64,000 bases of DNA from Leptodontidium sp. MPI-SDFR-AT-0119. Lineage: Eukaryota > Ascomycota > Leotiomycetes > Helotiales > Leptodontidiaceae. Below the pieces are notes generated by a model. The model ran no database searches. It was not told the origin of the DNA and saw only the letters and a program-made list of their open reading frames with translations. The stretch covers positions 434,001 to 498,000 of the forward strand of contig JAHLEZ010000019.1 of NCBI GenBank assembly GCA_020726505.1, in the 5' to 3' direction. This document shows positions 48,744 to 60,931 of the stretch, in pieces. Position 1 is the first letter of the stretch. Every line of letters begins with the position of its first letter. The position numbers and the translations under genes were made by a program.

Positions 48744-49537
48744 CTTTCCTCTCGACTACAATGAGATCAGGAGTCGTTGTTGGTACAGCCACTGTCGAGG
48801 CACGGAAACACCACACTTCACAGCGCCGAGGGCGACCACCCCGGCCTCAAATTTTCGAAATCAGAACAGCCCTGATATCCCTTTGTCGACGCCGACGGGT
48901 TCCCGTCGCAAGTCGACCTATTTACTTCTGTGGTCGCTGGAATACTGCGTGCTGGGCGAGATTCTGGGTTTGTTGAACGGGGGTCGGGAGGAGGCCTTGG
49001 AGGGAGGTTCTGCGACCTCAACGTCTCTAGATGCTAGTCGCGGATGGATGGCTGGGAGAGCGACAGACGCATTAAAGGTCTGCGAGACAAAGCGGTTCAA
49101 TTCAATGGGCGATGGGTGAGTCCTGGGACACTGGATCTGGATTCGAGGATTCCTGGTGTTCTCGCGATCCCAAAAGGTTCAGATCGTGCTTCCGCTAGCG
49201 TTTCTCGGGTTGGCAGAATCCGGGCAAGATAAACACGAAATCGGGGTGTAGAAGTAATATCAATGAGCAACAAAGTTTGCCCACAACGACAGAATTCTGG
49301 GTGTGATTCAATTCTGTAGAGCATTCCACTCGTAACCAGTCGTCTGTGACTTCAGTAGCAACGGAAAGTGTCACATCAAGACTGCAGTCACGTGGTATTA
49401 TTAAGAGGCTTAGCGCGCCTTACTGGAAGCTTGGAGAGTTGATATTGACCATAGCTTATCATCGACCACTTCAACGTCACTGAACGCCCTCACCCCTCAA
49501 CAAACTCACTCTCCCTCGCAGAGAGCTGACCTTCACC
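48744..49537. promoter_or_regulatory. Divergent promoter region of ROM2 and VMA11
   Basis: The 794 bp separate the two divergent start codons. A CT-rich leader is visible just before the VMA11 ATG (about 49490-49537). No coding or RNA feature is seen. Confidence 0.5.
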
Positions 49538-50320
49538 ATGGAAGATGTAGACTACACCCCCAAATTCGCCCCCTTCTTCGGAATGGTGAGCAATCCCCCG
49601 GGCGATGATGCAGGATACGTTGTACTGATAGCTCCAACAGGCCGGCATCTGCTTCGCGATGACTTTCGGCTGTAAGAGAGGACGCAATCAATCTGCCAAT
49701 CGGACATTGTTAATGTTGTGAATAGGTATTGGAGCTGCATATGGAACCGCGAAGTCTGGAATTGGAATTGCGGGTGTTGGAACCTTCCGGCCAGACTTGA
49801 TCATGAAGGTAGGTTGGATCCTTGATTCCATTGCTGGCATCATCCTGCTACCACGCATGTCTTTGGATTATTTGCTGATACTTATCTGAAGTCATTGATT
49901 CCCGTGGTCATGTCCGGTATTATCGCCGTCTACTCTCTTGTCATTGCAGTTTTGATTGCAGGAGATATGGGCCCACCTCCAACCCAGAATTACAGCTTGT
50001 TCAAGTAGGATACCATCATCAAGATATACAGAGAAATAGGGCTAATGAAGATGCTAGTGGATTCATGCATCTTGCTTGCGGTCTCTCGGTTGGTCTTACT
50101 GGACTTGCAGCCGGATATGCGATTGGAATTGTTGGAGATATGGGTGTACGATCGTACATGCAACAGTCAAGAATATTCGTAGGAATGGTGTTGATCCTTA
50201 TTTTCGGGGAAGTCTTGGGTCTCTATGGGTTAGTAAACATTTACCCCGGCCCATTGAGCATTCACTTACATAAACAGTCTTATTGTAGCTCTCATTCTCA
50301 ACACCAAGAGCAGAGGCTAG
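49538..50320 (+). CDS. VMA11: V-type H+-ATPase proteolipid subunit c'
   Basis: Membrane-rotor subunit of the vacuolar proton pump. Six exons: 49538-49585, 49641-49671, 49726-49808, 49892-50004, 50058-50228 and 50278-50320 (489 nt, 162 aa). The product has four membrane helices: [20 protein letters not shown], then [20 protein letters not shown], then [20 protein letters not shown], and [20 protein letters not shown] with the proton-carrying Glu in the last. The N-terminus ([14 protein letters not shown]) and the [17 protein letters not shown] loop favour c' over c or c''. Each intron has consensus ends. Confidence 0.93.
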
Positions 50321-52077
50321 ACGACAAAGGGACCGTCCGATTGAGCAACACGAAGCAGAATAAACAGAGGATATTGAGGGAAAGTTTGAGGATTACTGTT
50401 TGATTAGGGGGCGGGGCAGTGGCATTGCTGGGAGTTACGGTTGTGTATAAAGATGAGAGGATCAGTTATGAACTTTGGAATTCGGATATCTGTACAAAGT
50501 CGGTTTCCGGGACCATCAGACTATTCGTCATGGGTCCACGTTGGAGAGGAATGGAACAGGAATAAGTCGTTCTCGGGGGACTGTTGTTCTGTTGACCATC
50601 ATTTTGGAACGAGGGGTAGGGACCTTTCTCGCTTCCAGAACCATTTCATTCCCAGAATTATTTTACTTCCGTTTCTTCTTGCCAGTACTGTTTGTCTTGG
50701 AAGTCCAAGAAATCTATACTCTGAGCTCACAGTGGTCAAAACCAACCAATGTCTGGTCTCCGAGCCTCCTTCCACTTCTGCTCAACAGATTCACTAATGC
50801 TCATTCCTATCTTGTGTTACGACATTACTGGTATCCAGTAAGTTGCACATCCACCCGGATTTCACTTCTCCATCGAGCCTTACTATGGCTCGACTCAAGC
50901 TTTTTCAAATGCAGCCACCTGGTCCGTAGTACAGCTCATACAAGCAGTCTGCAGTATCTTTGTTAGTCAAGCTTTCTTCAAACGCCACTTGAGAACTCTC
51001 TACTCCATTTCGTCAAGGCCCTTCCATTCAAATCATTACAAGTGACATACCATGCATCTCGTGGCTTTAAATGCTGACCTACCCTACCCAAATGCCTTCC
51101 TAAGTCATCCCATTGGGCTGAAGTTTAATATACGCTCTTCTAGACTCCTTCCTGATCCAGCGTGAAGCCGCATTTGCGAGTCGAGTCGAATCCTTGAAAT
51201 CGGGAGATTCACGGTACAAGTTACAACTTCGGCTCATTACATGCAGTTCGGAACTTTGAAACTCCTCCCTTTTTGTGGGGTGAAGTGGCGATGATTGATT
51301 GATATCATTCATAGGCCTGACAGACTTCCTCACATCTGTCTTCCTGCAAGTACCCCGAAGTAATATCTCTGTAGAGAGCACCACAAGGCACGACATATCA
51401 GCCGACTGATGACCCCTTTCTTGTATCCTCCACGCCTTCGAGAAGACACCCAGTTGGCTGCGCACTATCTCTGGAACACCCTCACCATTATCCACCTTCC
51501 ACCTACTGAACGCAGCTATTGGTCCTTTTGCAAGCTCCTTCATTTAGCAAGGTAATAATGCAAAGGACGCCGCGCCGTCAGAAAGAAGATGCCGCTGTCG
51601 ATCAAAGATCAGCCCTTTACCGAATGTCAATGTCAATTGAACGCCAAGATAGGGTACATTTGCTGGAGAAGGTCAGGGGGTGGGCGGCCCTATCACAACC
51701 ACTCAACGGCTTTCGCGCCATTTCAACACTGTTTGCACCACAAATCCCACCTTCTTTCTCTGGCCAAGCAGCAAGCCAGCAATCTATTAAACCTGGTTAC
51801 TTACTACTATCCACCCATATCAGGTTCCTACCCCACATGCATTGCAAAGCTTGATTTGGGCCTCGCAGTGATGGCTGATGCTTATCTCTGCTTGGTAGAT
51901 GGCACCACGACCTCGGCAAGACCGTTCTTTGTTCATGCACACGGCCCTTAAATCTAATCAGGGCGTATTCTACTAGGTCTTCTGGGCTTTCGATTCGTGG
52001 GATGAATCCATCCTTTGGTCAATTCGGAACCCTGTGGCTTGAGCCAGCCAGCTTCCAGATCAAGATAAGCTATTGGT

Positions 52078-52204
52078 AGTACCAGTCGCTCTCTTTCGTG
52101 GGACTGAACCCATCCACAGTGGCTTTACAAGGGATTTTTGGTTGGATATGCCGTTGTGTTTTGACCTTAGTAGGTTCAGTCCCACGGAGAAAGTAAGTAG
52201 TACT
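52078..52204. repeat. Imperfect ~34-bp inverted repeat
   Basis: Arm 52078-52111 and arm 52171-52204 are reverse complements over about 34 bp, with a perfect core CGTGGGACTGAACC and several mismatches or a one-base gap outside it. Spacing is about 60 bp. It could be a decayed miniature inverted-repeat element. Confidence 0.5.
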
Positions 52205-52895
52205 TGCATACAGTATCTACAAACAGTGCAGTGCTTCTCGAAGCCAAAGTTGGCAAGTTAGCAGCAAAGAGGGGGGCGGATATTGAAGCCCAGGTCTCGC
52301 TTCTCCCTCCGTATTAGACCCATCAGGTTCCACCTTCCTATCGAAGGCACGCTCCGACTCTGCATTGAAGCTTAATCCATCACCTACATACTCTTATCCT
52401 GTAAGTCTCGATACGAGTTCCGAGTACCGACATTCCTTCATTGGCAAGACCGGCAGTCAACCTCATCTTAAGTGAGTTAGAAGCGGTTGTTTCAAGGAGA
52501 GATTGTCCGGTGCACTTCTGTCGAACAGTCCAGGTCATATGTGGATCAGATCCTCCAGATGTTTACTACCTTCCCCGTTTTCAGATCAGCTAGGCTTTCT
52601 CTGCGCACTTTCTCTGGATAGGAAGTTCATACCACCTACCTTCCCCTCCTTCTTGGTGCAATCTAGTTCGTCCCTGGAGCTAGTCAATATCAGACGAACC
52701 CTGCCCAATCATAGCTAGGTACCTGGCATGAGATCAAGTTGATCTATGGGTGATGGGCAGATCGACAGATCTGGATGGATGGATAGATGACTTCGTTCGC
52801 TCCTCAACCTCATTTGCTTCTACACTTGTACCATAACGTTACCACTATTTGTACTTCCTTTCGGGGCTCGCCGCCGTATGGTACAAGTTTGGGAA

Positions 52896-52901
52896 TATAA
52901 A
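52896..52901 (+). promoter_or_regulatory. TATA box of the aspartic protease gene
   Basis: TATAAA lies 108 bp before the ATG at 53004 and is followed by a CT-rich leader (52915-53000), the usual arrangement of a strongly expressed secreted-enzyme gene in filamentous fungi. Confidence 0.5.
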
Positions 52902-53003
52902 GGTCACAAAGTCCCCCCTCTCCTACCTCGCCTCTTCATCCTATTCATCACCAATCATTCATTCATTACTTCCTCCCTCCTCACCTCTCCAGCTCAATTC
53001 AAG

Positions 53004-54516
53004 ATGCTCTACTCCACTCTCTCCGTCCTAGTCCTCGCCATCGGCGCTTCAGCCATCCCAGCTCCAGCCGTCAACGTCATAGGAAACACAGCATTCTCCG
53101 CCCCAGCAGTCCACAACCATAACTTCCAACGCAATGGAACTGCTGCCATGTTAAAAGCCTACGCTAAGCATCACCTGACTCCCACCAGGGAGATGCCAGC
53201 AGAGTTTCTAGCAGCGCTACAGAAGCGTCAGGACGGATCAGCTACTGCTTTCCCTTCTGATGGTGTAGAGTACCTCGTCACCACCTCCGTCGGCGGGCAG
53301 AATCTGAACTTGGATTTCGATACCGGTAGTGCGGATCTGTAAGTCTCTCTCTTCCCCTTCCAACTTCCTACATCTCTGGTCAGGACTTTAAAAACTAACG
53401 TTAACTAGCTGGGTCTTCTCGTCTCAATTAGCAGCAAGTTCCAAGACTGGACATCACATCTATACCTCATCGCAGAGCAGCACTTACAAGGCGCTCTCTG
53501 GGTATACATGGGATATTTCCTACGCTGATGGATCAGGTGCCAGCGGGAACGTAGGCACTGATACTGTCAAGATCGGAGGCACGACTGTCACTGGACAGGC
53601 TGTTGAGTTGGCTAAGCAAGTTTCTTCGGCTTTCGTCTCTGATTCGTCGGATGGCCTTGTTGGACTTGCGTTTAGCAGCATCAATACTGGTAAGTGTCAA
53701 ATTTTCTATAATTATTTTGAAACATCTGAATGTCAGGAAATTCCTGGCGTACGTGGAGTGTTCAATGTCCCAACTATTCTCAGAACATTTTAATATTTTG
53801 ATGTTATAACCGATCTCAGGATATTGCACATCTATTCTCAACCCCCCAACTAACACAAAAAATCAGTCTCCCCCCCGCCAACAAAAGACCTTCTTCGACA
53901 ACGCCAAAGCCTCCCTCGACAGCCCCCTCTTCGTAGCCTACCTCCCTTACCAGGCCAGCGGCTCTTACGATTTCGGCTACATCGACGCCTCCAAACACAG
54001 TGGGACAATCCGTAAGCTCTCTCCCTCCCTCTCAACTAAGCATCTAACCTGCCATTCACTAGCTAACCCCCTTCAGAGTACGCCACCATCTCCTCCAGTA
54101 ACGGCTTCTGGGAATTCCCCAGCACATCCTACAAAGTCGGCTCCACAGCACACACCGCCTCAGGCTTTACCGGGATAGCCGACACAGGCACAACCCTCAT
54201 CCTAATGGGCGACACCGCAGTCGACACCTACTACGCCTCCGTCCCTTCAGCAACATACTCCTCTTCGCAAGGCGGATATATCTTCCCCTGCTCCACCACG
54301 CTCCCATCGTTCAGCTTCCGGATCGGAAGTACATCGTACGCGACTATCCCGGGCAGTTTGATGAATTTTGGTAGTGCGGGAGGAAGTAGTTGTTTTGGGA
54401 GCTTGCAGAGTGTGGGAGGTGGGAGTCAGAATATTTATGGTGATGTTTTCTTTAATGCTTATTTGGGCGTGTTTGATGCTGGGAATGGGAGGTTTGGGTT
54501 TGCGCCTATTGCGTAG
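53004..54516 (+). CDS. Endothiapepsin-like secreted aspartic protease (A1), frame problem at exon 3
   Basis: Secreted acid endopeptidase. Signal peptide ([15 protein letters not shown]), propeptide with a likely Lys-Arg cleavage (LQKR|Q), first catalytic motif [10 protein letters not shown] and second ADTGTTL. Conserved pieces close to endothiapepsin: [35 protein letters not shown]. Exons 53004-53338, 53409-53689, a third ending at 54011, and 54077-54516. The natural third-exon acceptor (AATCAG, exon from 53867) leaves the following C7 run one base too long: the conserved frame would need six C. An upstream acceptor (ATCTCAG, exon from 53820) keeps the frame open and inserts 15 residues, giving 415 aa. 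It is therefore either an assembly length error, a real frameshift allele, or an unusual insertion before QQKTFF. Confidence 0.85.
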
Positions 54517-54844
54517 AGAGGGAAGGAGGAGGAGGGATGAATATTGGATGTGGATGGTGAATACATTTTGCTTGGTTAGGCTTAGAATACGGGGGTTTGT
54601 TGTCATGATTTAAACGAGATTTAAACTTTCAATTTGGAGAGACAAAACGGAAATTCAATGTGTAAAAAGGTACTTTGACATCAGCAAGAACTTAATGTAA
54701 TATCTGTAGGTATCCTCGTACAGGGAGGTATCAAACCAATCCGATCGAAGCCCAACGCCGATGCACCTCACCCAACATGGCAATCTGAGATTCCGTTTCG
54801 CCTATATGCACAAATACAAATATAAAAATGCACAGATAAACACT
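54517..54844. other. Convergent intergenic space
   Basis: 328 bp between the stop codons of the plus-strand protease and the minus-strand metallophosphatase. AT-rich and presumably holding both polyadenylation sites. Confidence 0.5.
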
Positions 54845-56724
54845 TTAACAATCCTGTCCCCAATTCTTCTTGATCCAACCAGCCATCAAATCAGTCAACG
54901 TCTCATCACTATACACCTCAACATTATCCTTTGTGTAACTTTCCCCAGAAAATTGCAGTGCAAGAATAACCCATGGCTGAATGAAGTCGATAAATACGAC
55001 ATCGACCTTTTCTGGTTCGCCCGATTCTGGGAAGGATATTGGGCTTTGGATACAATTGGGGACTTGGTAAAAAGAGATTGGGGCGTGGAGAGTGTCGTCT
55101 CCGTCATCACCGCTGTCATCTTTCGTTGTGTAGCCTGGGATTAGGTTTGGTGCTTCGGATGAGAGAAGTGGTGACTGGGCGCCTCCTTGAGTAAACATCT
55201 CACGGGATTCTTGACTCGGGGCGATTATGTCAGTGAGGATTGACAGCTGCTCAGGTGGAGCTAGCTGTGACGTATGGAGACCAGATGTGGAGAAAATCGG
55301 GCCATTGTTGTTGAGGAGCTTGATGAGTCCCTTGGCAGACTTGTATGGCACATCTTTGATGTATCTGAACTTGCTGACGAATGGCGAAATGATGTAGGTC
55401 GTGTCCCTGGAGAAGCTTCCTTTGAAAATGTCGAATCTCATGGCACCGCTATTGGTGATGGCCAAGGTTGGAACATCTTTCCGGTTTTTGTTGACTACGA
55501 TGTCAGGGATAACTTCGTTCTCTAACCAAGTGAGAAGGCTGTCGTTGCTGGGATATGGCGCTCTGTTGAGCCAGAGGTCTTTTGGTGCACATCCAAAGTT
55601 GTAATCAAGCTTCAGTGATTTCCTGGCTTGATGGATGAAAGTCGATACATTTTTGCCATGTTCCGTTGGGAATGTTGACTCATTCAATCCTGTGTGGTAA
55701 TGGTAACCATAAAGGTTGTTGTCGATGTATCTTCGTTGCACGATGTAGCTGGCCTCCGTTTCAACATCTTTGGGGTCTTTCTTCTTTCCCTTTCCCTTGA
55801 TTCCGTCAATCGATAACCATCCGATAGTCTCCATATACCGTCCGCTCTGGAGGCCGAACGCCTTTGAATCGTACTTTGTAAAGTCTCGGATGTGGCTGTG
55901 GCCTCCAAAGAACTGGATGGGAGTGTCCCACTTTTGACTTCTTATCGCTTTGTAAATAGCTTTGTATTCTGGCCCCCGAGGTGTGACATGGCCTACAACT
56001 AAGAACAAATCCACGTCTTCTCTGATAGCATCTTGAAACCATTTCTCCTGAATGGTCTTCTCCACTGGCTGAACAACCGTATTGTTGGCATTTCCTGTAA
56101 AGTCGAAGAGAAATCCAAATGCTAGAACCCGTATACCTTGGTTTTTTGTGGTAAACTTGCGAAACCTCTGTGCCATAGGGATAGCCTGTCCGGTCTTTGG
56201 GTTGACATAATCGAGGTTCGACGCCAAATAGTTTCCCTTGAAGTTGGGTACAGTTTTCTCATATTCTCGTTGCGCAGCATCGGCTTGATATAGTTCGTGG
56301 TTCCCTGTAGAAAGGACATCGATCGATTGTTCTTTGAAAATGTCGTAGGTGTATTCTCCCTTCGGATCCGAGGCATCGTAGAGTCCATTTCCTTCTATGC
56401 GATCGCCTGTATCAATAAGAAGAACATCCACTCCCATTCCATCCGCTTTCTTGCGCATCCTATCTGCAAACGAGATATAGTCGCCCCAGTCTGCCGAGTA
56501 TTGTGGTCTATTTGATGTTAGCTATGCCCTTGCCTGGACGGGGAGTGTCACACCCACTCTTGGAGATGTCCTGCATGCCAACCATGAGTATCTGTTGTCT
56601 GCAGGAAATTCAACTGGCCCCATGGCAGTTCTCTCATCGGCGCTGCCACCGGTTTTGGAGCGGAAGGCTGCTCAGCAATAGCCAGTGATGCCAAAACACT
56701 CCATGTCAACAAGTGTTTCGTCAT
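54845..56724 (-). CDS. Vacuolar/secreted metallophosphatase with 5'-nucleotidase domain (YHR202W-like)
   Basis: Calcineurin-like phosphoesterase with a C-terminal 5'-nucleotidase domain, resembling yeast YHR202W (SMN1). The N-terminal signal peptide is ~1-19 (MTKHLLTWSVLASLAIAE). Metal-ligand motifs: TTDTHGWHAGH, IDTGDRIEGNG, STGNHELY, GHVTPRGPEY and GGHSHIRDF. A later conserved block is NNLYGYHYHTGLNES, and the C-terminal domain has TNSGAMRFDIFKGSF. Exons 56558-56724 and 54845-56507 (1830 nt, 609 aa). The 50-nt intron is GTGGGT ... GCTAAC ... ATAG and gives HLQEPQYSADWGD. The ATG at 56724 was chosen because the codon further upstream is TTG. Substrate not determined. It is distinct from the GPI-type nucleotidase at 9412-11742. 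Confidence 0.85.
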
Positions 56725-57147
56725 GGTGGGCAACTATCGTTGGTGCAGGACAAGTGGTTCATACAACCAACAAGTTGAAGCGGAGGGCTCTGGGAATGTA
56801 GTTTTTATAAACCTGACCAGAGGCAGATGTAAACAACCAGCCAGCAGAAGAGGGAGGCGAGAATGTTGAGAGTGTTGTGTTGCGTTGCGTTGCGCTGCAA
56901 GTCAAGTCATGTCAAGCTTCAGCCTCACATGCACAAGCCCAGCCACCGTGCAACTTCAGTACAGTACTGTAAGTAATTGCGATAAGATAAGACGGGCACG
57001 GACCAGCTCCGCCCCCTGTAAACGCGGATTAATGCTAATCCGGCATGGATTCGAGGCAGAGCTTCACTCTCTTCAACAGGACATTTTAGACAGTTACAAC
57101 ACCAGGCCGCTGTCAGTGCAAACACACGCACTTGCTCATGGGGACAG
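56725..57147. promoter_or_regulatory. Divergent promoter region
   Basis: 423 bp between the metallophosphatase and amidotransferase start codons. Includes GCGTTGCGTTGCG-type short repeats at 56879-56897. No other feature is seen. Confidence 0.5.
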
Positions 57148-59420
57148 ATGAATATCATCCGGAGAGTGGCTTCAGGAGCTGATGGCCCGCCTGTCAGTGC
57201 TTTCATTACATACCATGGTCAAGTTAAATTGGTGCACAAGCCCAAATTTTGGCAAGGTATGTATTAACTGATGTCAAGGTATGTTGAGCATGCACCGGGC
57301 GCTGATAGTTATATCTCCATCTAGGCAACTCATTATGTGCCGCCGTAAAAGACAATATTGCCACGGATGGCTCCCCTACAACATGCGCATCCGCCATTCT
57401 TCAAACCCACCAAAGCCCCTTTCCCGCCGAGGTTGTCACCAGGTTAGAGAATGGTAACCCGCCGGTAACTGTCATTGGGAAGACGAATATGGACGAGTTT
57501 GGCATGGGGTCTCATTCGATGAATTCATTTTTCGGTCCTGTCCGCAATTCAAGTCCTTTCCCTCTGCACTCTGTTGGAGGAAGCTCGGGAGGAAGTGCCG
57601 TAGCAGTTGCAGCCAACAGTCGCGTTGTTGGTTTGGGAACAGATACTGGAGGTTCAATTAGGCTTCCAGCGGCCTATACAGGAGTTGTGGGATTCAAGCC
57701 ATCCTATGGACGGATCTCACGCTGGGGAGTAATTCCATACGCCAACTCTTTGGATACCGTTGGAATTCTAGCACCTACCGTGGATCTACTCCGGCCTGCC
57801 TTCGAACAGGTCAACCGATTTGACCCAAAGGACCCTACATCCTTGACAGAGGCCTCCCGGGCGCGGATGAAAGTACACCGAGAGAAAGAGTTGATAAAAG
57901 AGTGGCACAGAAAGCTGAGGTCCGGCGAAGCTAAGAAAGACAAGGCTAAGTTGGCTTTCAAGAACAAGAAAATAGGCGTTCCTTTGGAATACAATATCTC
58001 GGAACTCGACCCAAGTATCCGAGAAGCATGGCAGCAGGCTTTACAACTTTTTCAAGACAATGGCGCAACAATTGTTCCGATATCCTTGCCGAACACAAAA
58101 CACGCCCTCTCAGCATACTATGTTCTGGCACCAGCTGAAGCCGCCTCCAACTTGTCAAAGTACGATGGAGTGAGATACGGAACCCGGTCTGGGGATGGGG
58201 ATGGAGCTGGGGATGTTTTGTACTCAAATACAAGAGGATCGGGTTTTGGTGACGAAGTCAAGAGACGTATCCTCCTCGGTTCCTATACTTTGAGTTCAGA
58301 AGCGATCGACAATTACTTCATCAAAGCACAGAAAGTCCGTAGACTTGTTCAACGAGACTTTGATCGAGTTTTCGTAATCTCAAATCCCCTTCGGCCCACG
58401 GAACAATTCGACCTCAGTAGCATGGACGAGTCCATCAAGCTGGACGACAAGCTCGGCCCCCCTCAGGTGGACTTCATTGTATGTCCTACAGCACCAACCC
58501 TTCCACCAACACAACAGATGGTTCTAGAGCAAAGCCCCGTCGACAATTACATGAACGATGTTTTTACCGTTCCCGCAAGTTTAGCCGGCCTTCCTGCCAT
58601 CAGCATTCCGTTCCCAGTACCTGAGCAGTACAGGGTAAAAGGACAGCCAGATTTTGCAGGAATACAAATAATCGGTCAATATTCTGATGACGACCAAGTC
58701 CTTTGGCTAGCTAATGACCTCGAAAAGCTGACCGAGGTCACTGCCGCTGTGCACAAGACTCAAGTCCCCAACCCCTTCAATTCGGGATTGACGACACAAG
58801 AATCTGCACCCACAATCAAGAAACGATCTTCCAAACACATTCCCGATGAATGGGTTCTCCAGTTGAAAATGGAAAAATGGAAATCAATGGAGAGGCAAAG
58901 GAGAGCTATGAATGCGATACTCCCAGAGGCAATCGAGGCCGAGAACAAACGCATCGATCAGTTGTTCCTTGACGCTTTAGTGACTTGGAAATCCATCCAA
59001 CGCCGCGGTCCCATTGGCGAACGCACACTAAAGGATCGCTCTGCGGAGAAAGGCAATTCGGATGTGGAGCAAAGTGTAAGCACACCGAGGGCTCATCTCG
59101 CTCAGAATAGCGATGCAGATGTGGAGCGAAATATAGCGTTCCACGAAACTTTCAGGAATTGGAAAACTTTTGTCGTGCCAAACCTGAAAAGCCCAACGTA
59201 CGAGAGAACGAAGGGGAGCTTGGACAAATTCTTCGACGCTTGGGATTTGAAAAGGGAGGGAGGTGAGAAGGGAACGAAGGCGTGGATAAAAGCGCTGAAG
59301 GTGAGGATAAGGCGGACGAAGAAAGGGATTAGGGAAGCGAAGGAGAGGATAAGGGCGGTGAATGAGAGGATAAGGGAGGCGGAGGAGGAGGAGAAGGAGG
59401 ATGAGAAGGAACAGCAGTAA
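57148..59420 (+). CDS. Glu-tRNA(Gln) amidotransferase subunit A (GatA/HER2), C-terminally extended
   Basis: Mitochondrial amidase subunit that converts Glu-tRNA(Gln) to Gln-tRNA(Gln). The Ser-Ser-Lys triad is visible: Lys45 (CAAVKDNIATDG), Ser123/124 (GGSSGGSAVAVAA) and nucleophile Ser147 (TDTGGSIRLPAA). Also IGKTNMDEFGMGS and VGFKPSYGRISRWG. Exons 57148-57256 and 57325-59420 (GTATGT ... CTAG intron, 68 nt), total 2205 nt, 734 aa. The core ends near residue 520. Roughly 215 further residues form a Lys/Glu/Arg-rich, helical extension ending in repeats of IR(E/A)A(K/N)ERIR. Typical GatA is about 480-500 aa. An inserted Lys-rich loop also follows residue ~215. No obvious mitochondrial presequence precedes the ATG chosen; an upstream exon is possible. 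Confidence 0.82.
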
Positions 59421-60084
59421 GGAGCGAGAATCCGGGATAAGTTTAAAGGGAAAACCCAGTAAATGGGACTACGACTGACTCCGGGGGAGGGGGGTGGTTA
59501 CTCGCAACCCTCTTCAGCTTGTTGAAGCATCGGGGTGGTTACAGATCGAGCATCTCCAACTCATACAACCAGGAATGGCAGGCAGTCATGTATGGGATTG
59601 TCTGGTCTCGCGCACTGGATCAGAACAAGCTCGCAGACGCCTGTCGAGTTAGGTACAGCTGACGCCTCTCTTGTACACAAAGATACCCAACCATGTAAAT
59701 ATCTCATGTATATCTATCTAGACGTTCATCCACATTTGGGACTCGAACCCAAGTAAATTACTTGTAGATAGTAATCTCGACCCACTTGAATTATACTTCG
59801 CAGGGCAGATTAGAACGACGAGGAAAGTGTATAATGGAGTAAGCACACCTAGGTAACTTTGCCCGGATTCGTTGTAAACTCAAGTGTTTTTTGTCCCAAT
59901 TGGATCAGGAGGGATGTGGTCTTGAGCGAGCTCTCGGCAGATACGGATTGACATAAAAAGTTTAATTGTGAACGTAAGGTAAAGAAGGCAGCAATTCAAA
60001 AGTATCGAAAAGTAGTGATAGTGAAGATATATGTATATATTTCCAGGGCTTGCATAACGCATCACTCCCTAGTAGTTGCTCTTG

Positions 60085-60105
60085 AATATATATATATATA
60101 TATAT
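60085..60105. repeat. (AT)n microsatellite
   Basis: About ten TA units in a row in intergenic DNA. Confidence 0.85.
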
Positions 60106-60905
60106 GACTTAACTTGACACTCGTTGTGATGCAATTACAATTTTAACAACCGGAAAGGTCAATTGTCATCACAACAGACATAACAGACCTCACAATCCCC
60201 TCTTCTCCCAACTCAAACCCCTATTTCGTCACCTCCACGTGATACTGCCCCTTTTCTTAGCTTTGCCGAGCTTCAATCATGTACCTTACACATGCATATG
60301 AAATTCTCCGATGCAAAATTCCGGAGCCATAGGAGAGAAATGCACGCATGCCAATTGATACAGTAGAAGCGTCGTCGTGGTAATTGAAATAAAGCCATGG
60401 TTCCGGAATATCAAACACGACTTTATCTGACATCTATCTCCATCTCCATCCCGTCCCCGTTGTCTGTTGTCGCTTTGACCCCTGAGCCCCTCTTTCCGTT
60501 TGCTCATCCCGGCTGGATTTAGCCTCGTCCCGCCGTTGGAAGGCGTTGTGATTGGCTTGTGGGAGGACAGAGGACGAGGGAGGAGGAAGTGGGACAGACC
60601 GAGATCAACCTGGAAGTGCAAGATCAAACCAAACGAACGAAAGGAACAACCAAGACCGACTTCCCAAGCAAAGCAGGTTATCAGAGAATATTTCTGATAC
60701 GCCTGATCTATATCTTCCAATTACTCTAGGTATTCTGTTCGTTACATACTACGCTCTCACTCTGCCGCAAACACAATTCCAATCCACCCTGCGATCCTTT
60801 AACGATAACGAACGACTGTAAAGTAACCTTGCACCACCACCAACCACTCTTACTCTTCCTCGGCCTCTTACTTTTATCATCTGGTGATCCGGCCACCCTG
60901 CTACT

Positions 60906-60931
60906 TCTGCTGCTGCTGCTGCTGCTGCCAG
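60906..60931. repeat. (CTG)n trinucleotide repeat
   Basis: Seven to eight tandem CTG/TGC units in the probable 5' leader of the gene at 61229. In one frame they encode Leu repeats, in another Cys repeats. Confidence 0.8.

Larger units (their letters stand above)
50321..53003. other. 2.7-kb intergenic stretch with one inverted repeat
   Basis: No supported gene. A 147-codon minus-strand ATG frame at 51100-51543 has no recognisable domain and its length is expected by chance. An imperfect inverted repeat lies at 52078-52204. Toward the right it becomes the promoter of the aspartic protease gene. Confidence 0.5.

Noticed and set aside
51100..51543. 147-codon ATG frame on the minus strand
   Set aside because: Same reasoning; no domain, no promoter or splice support.
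9412..56724. Idea that the paired metallophosphatases and paired pepsin-like proteases reflect a segmental duplication
   Set aside because: The two phosphatases differ in family, exon structure and C-terminus, as do the proteases; coincidence is simpler.
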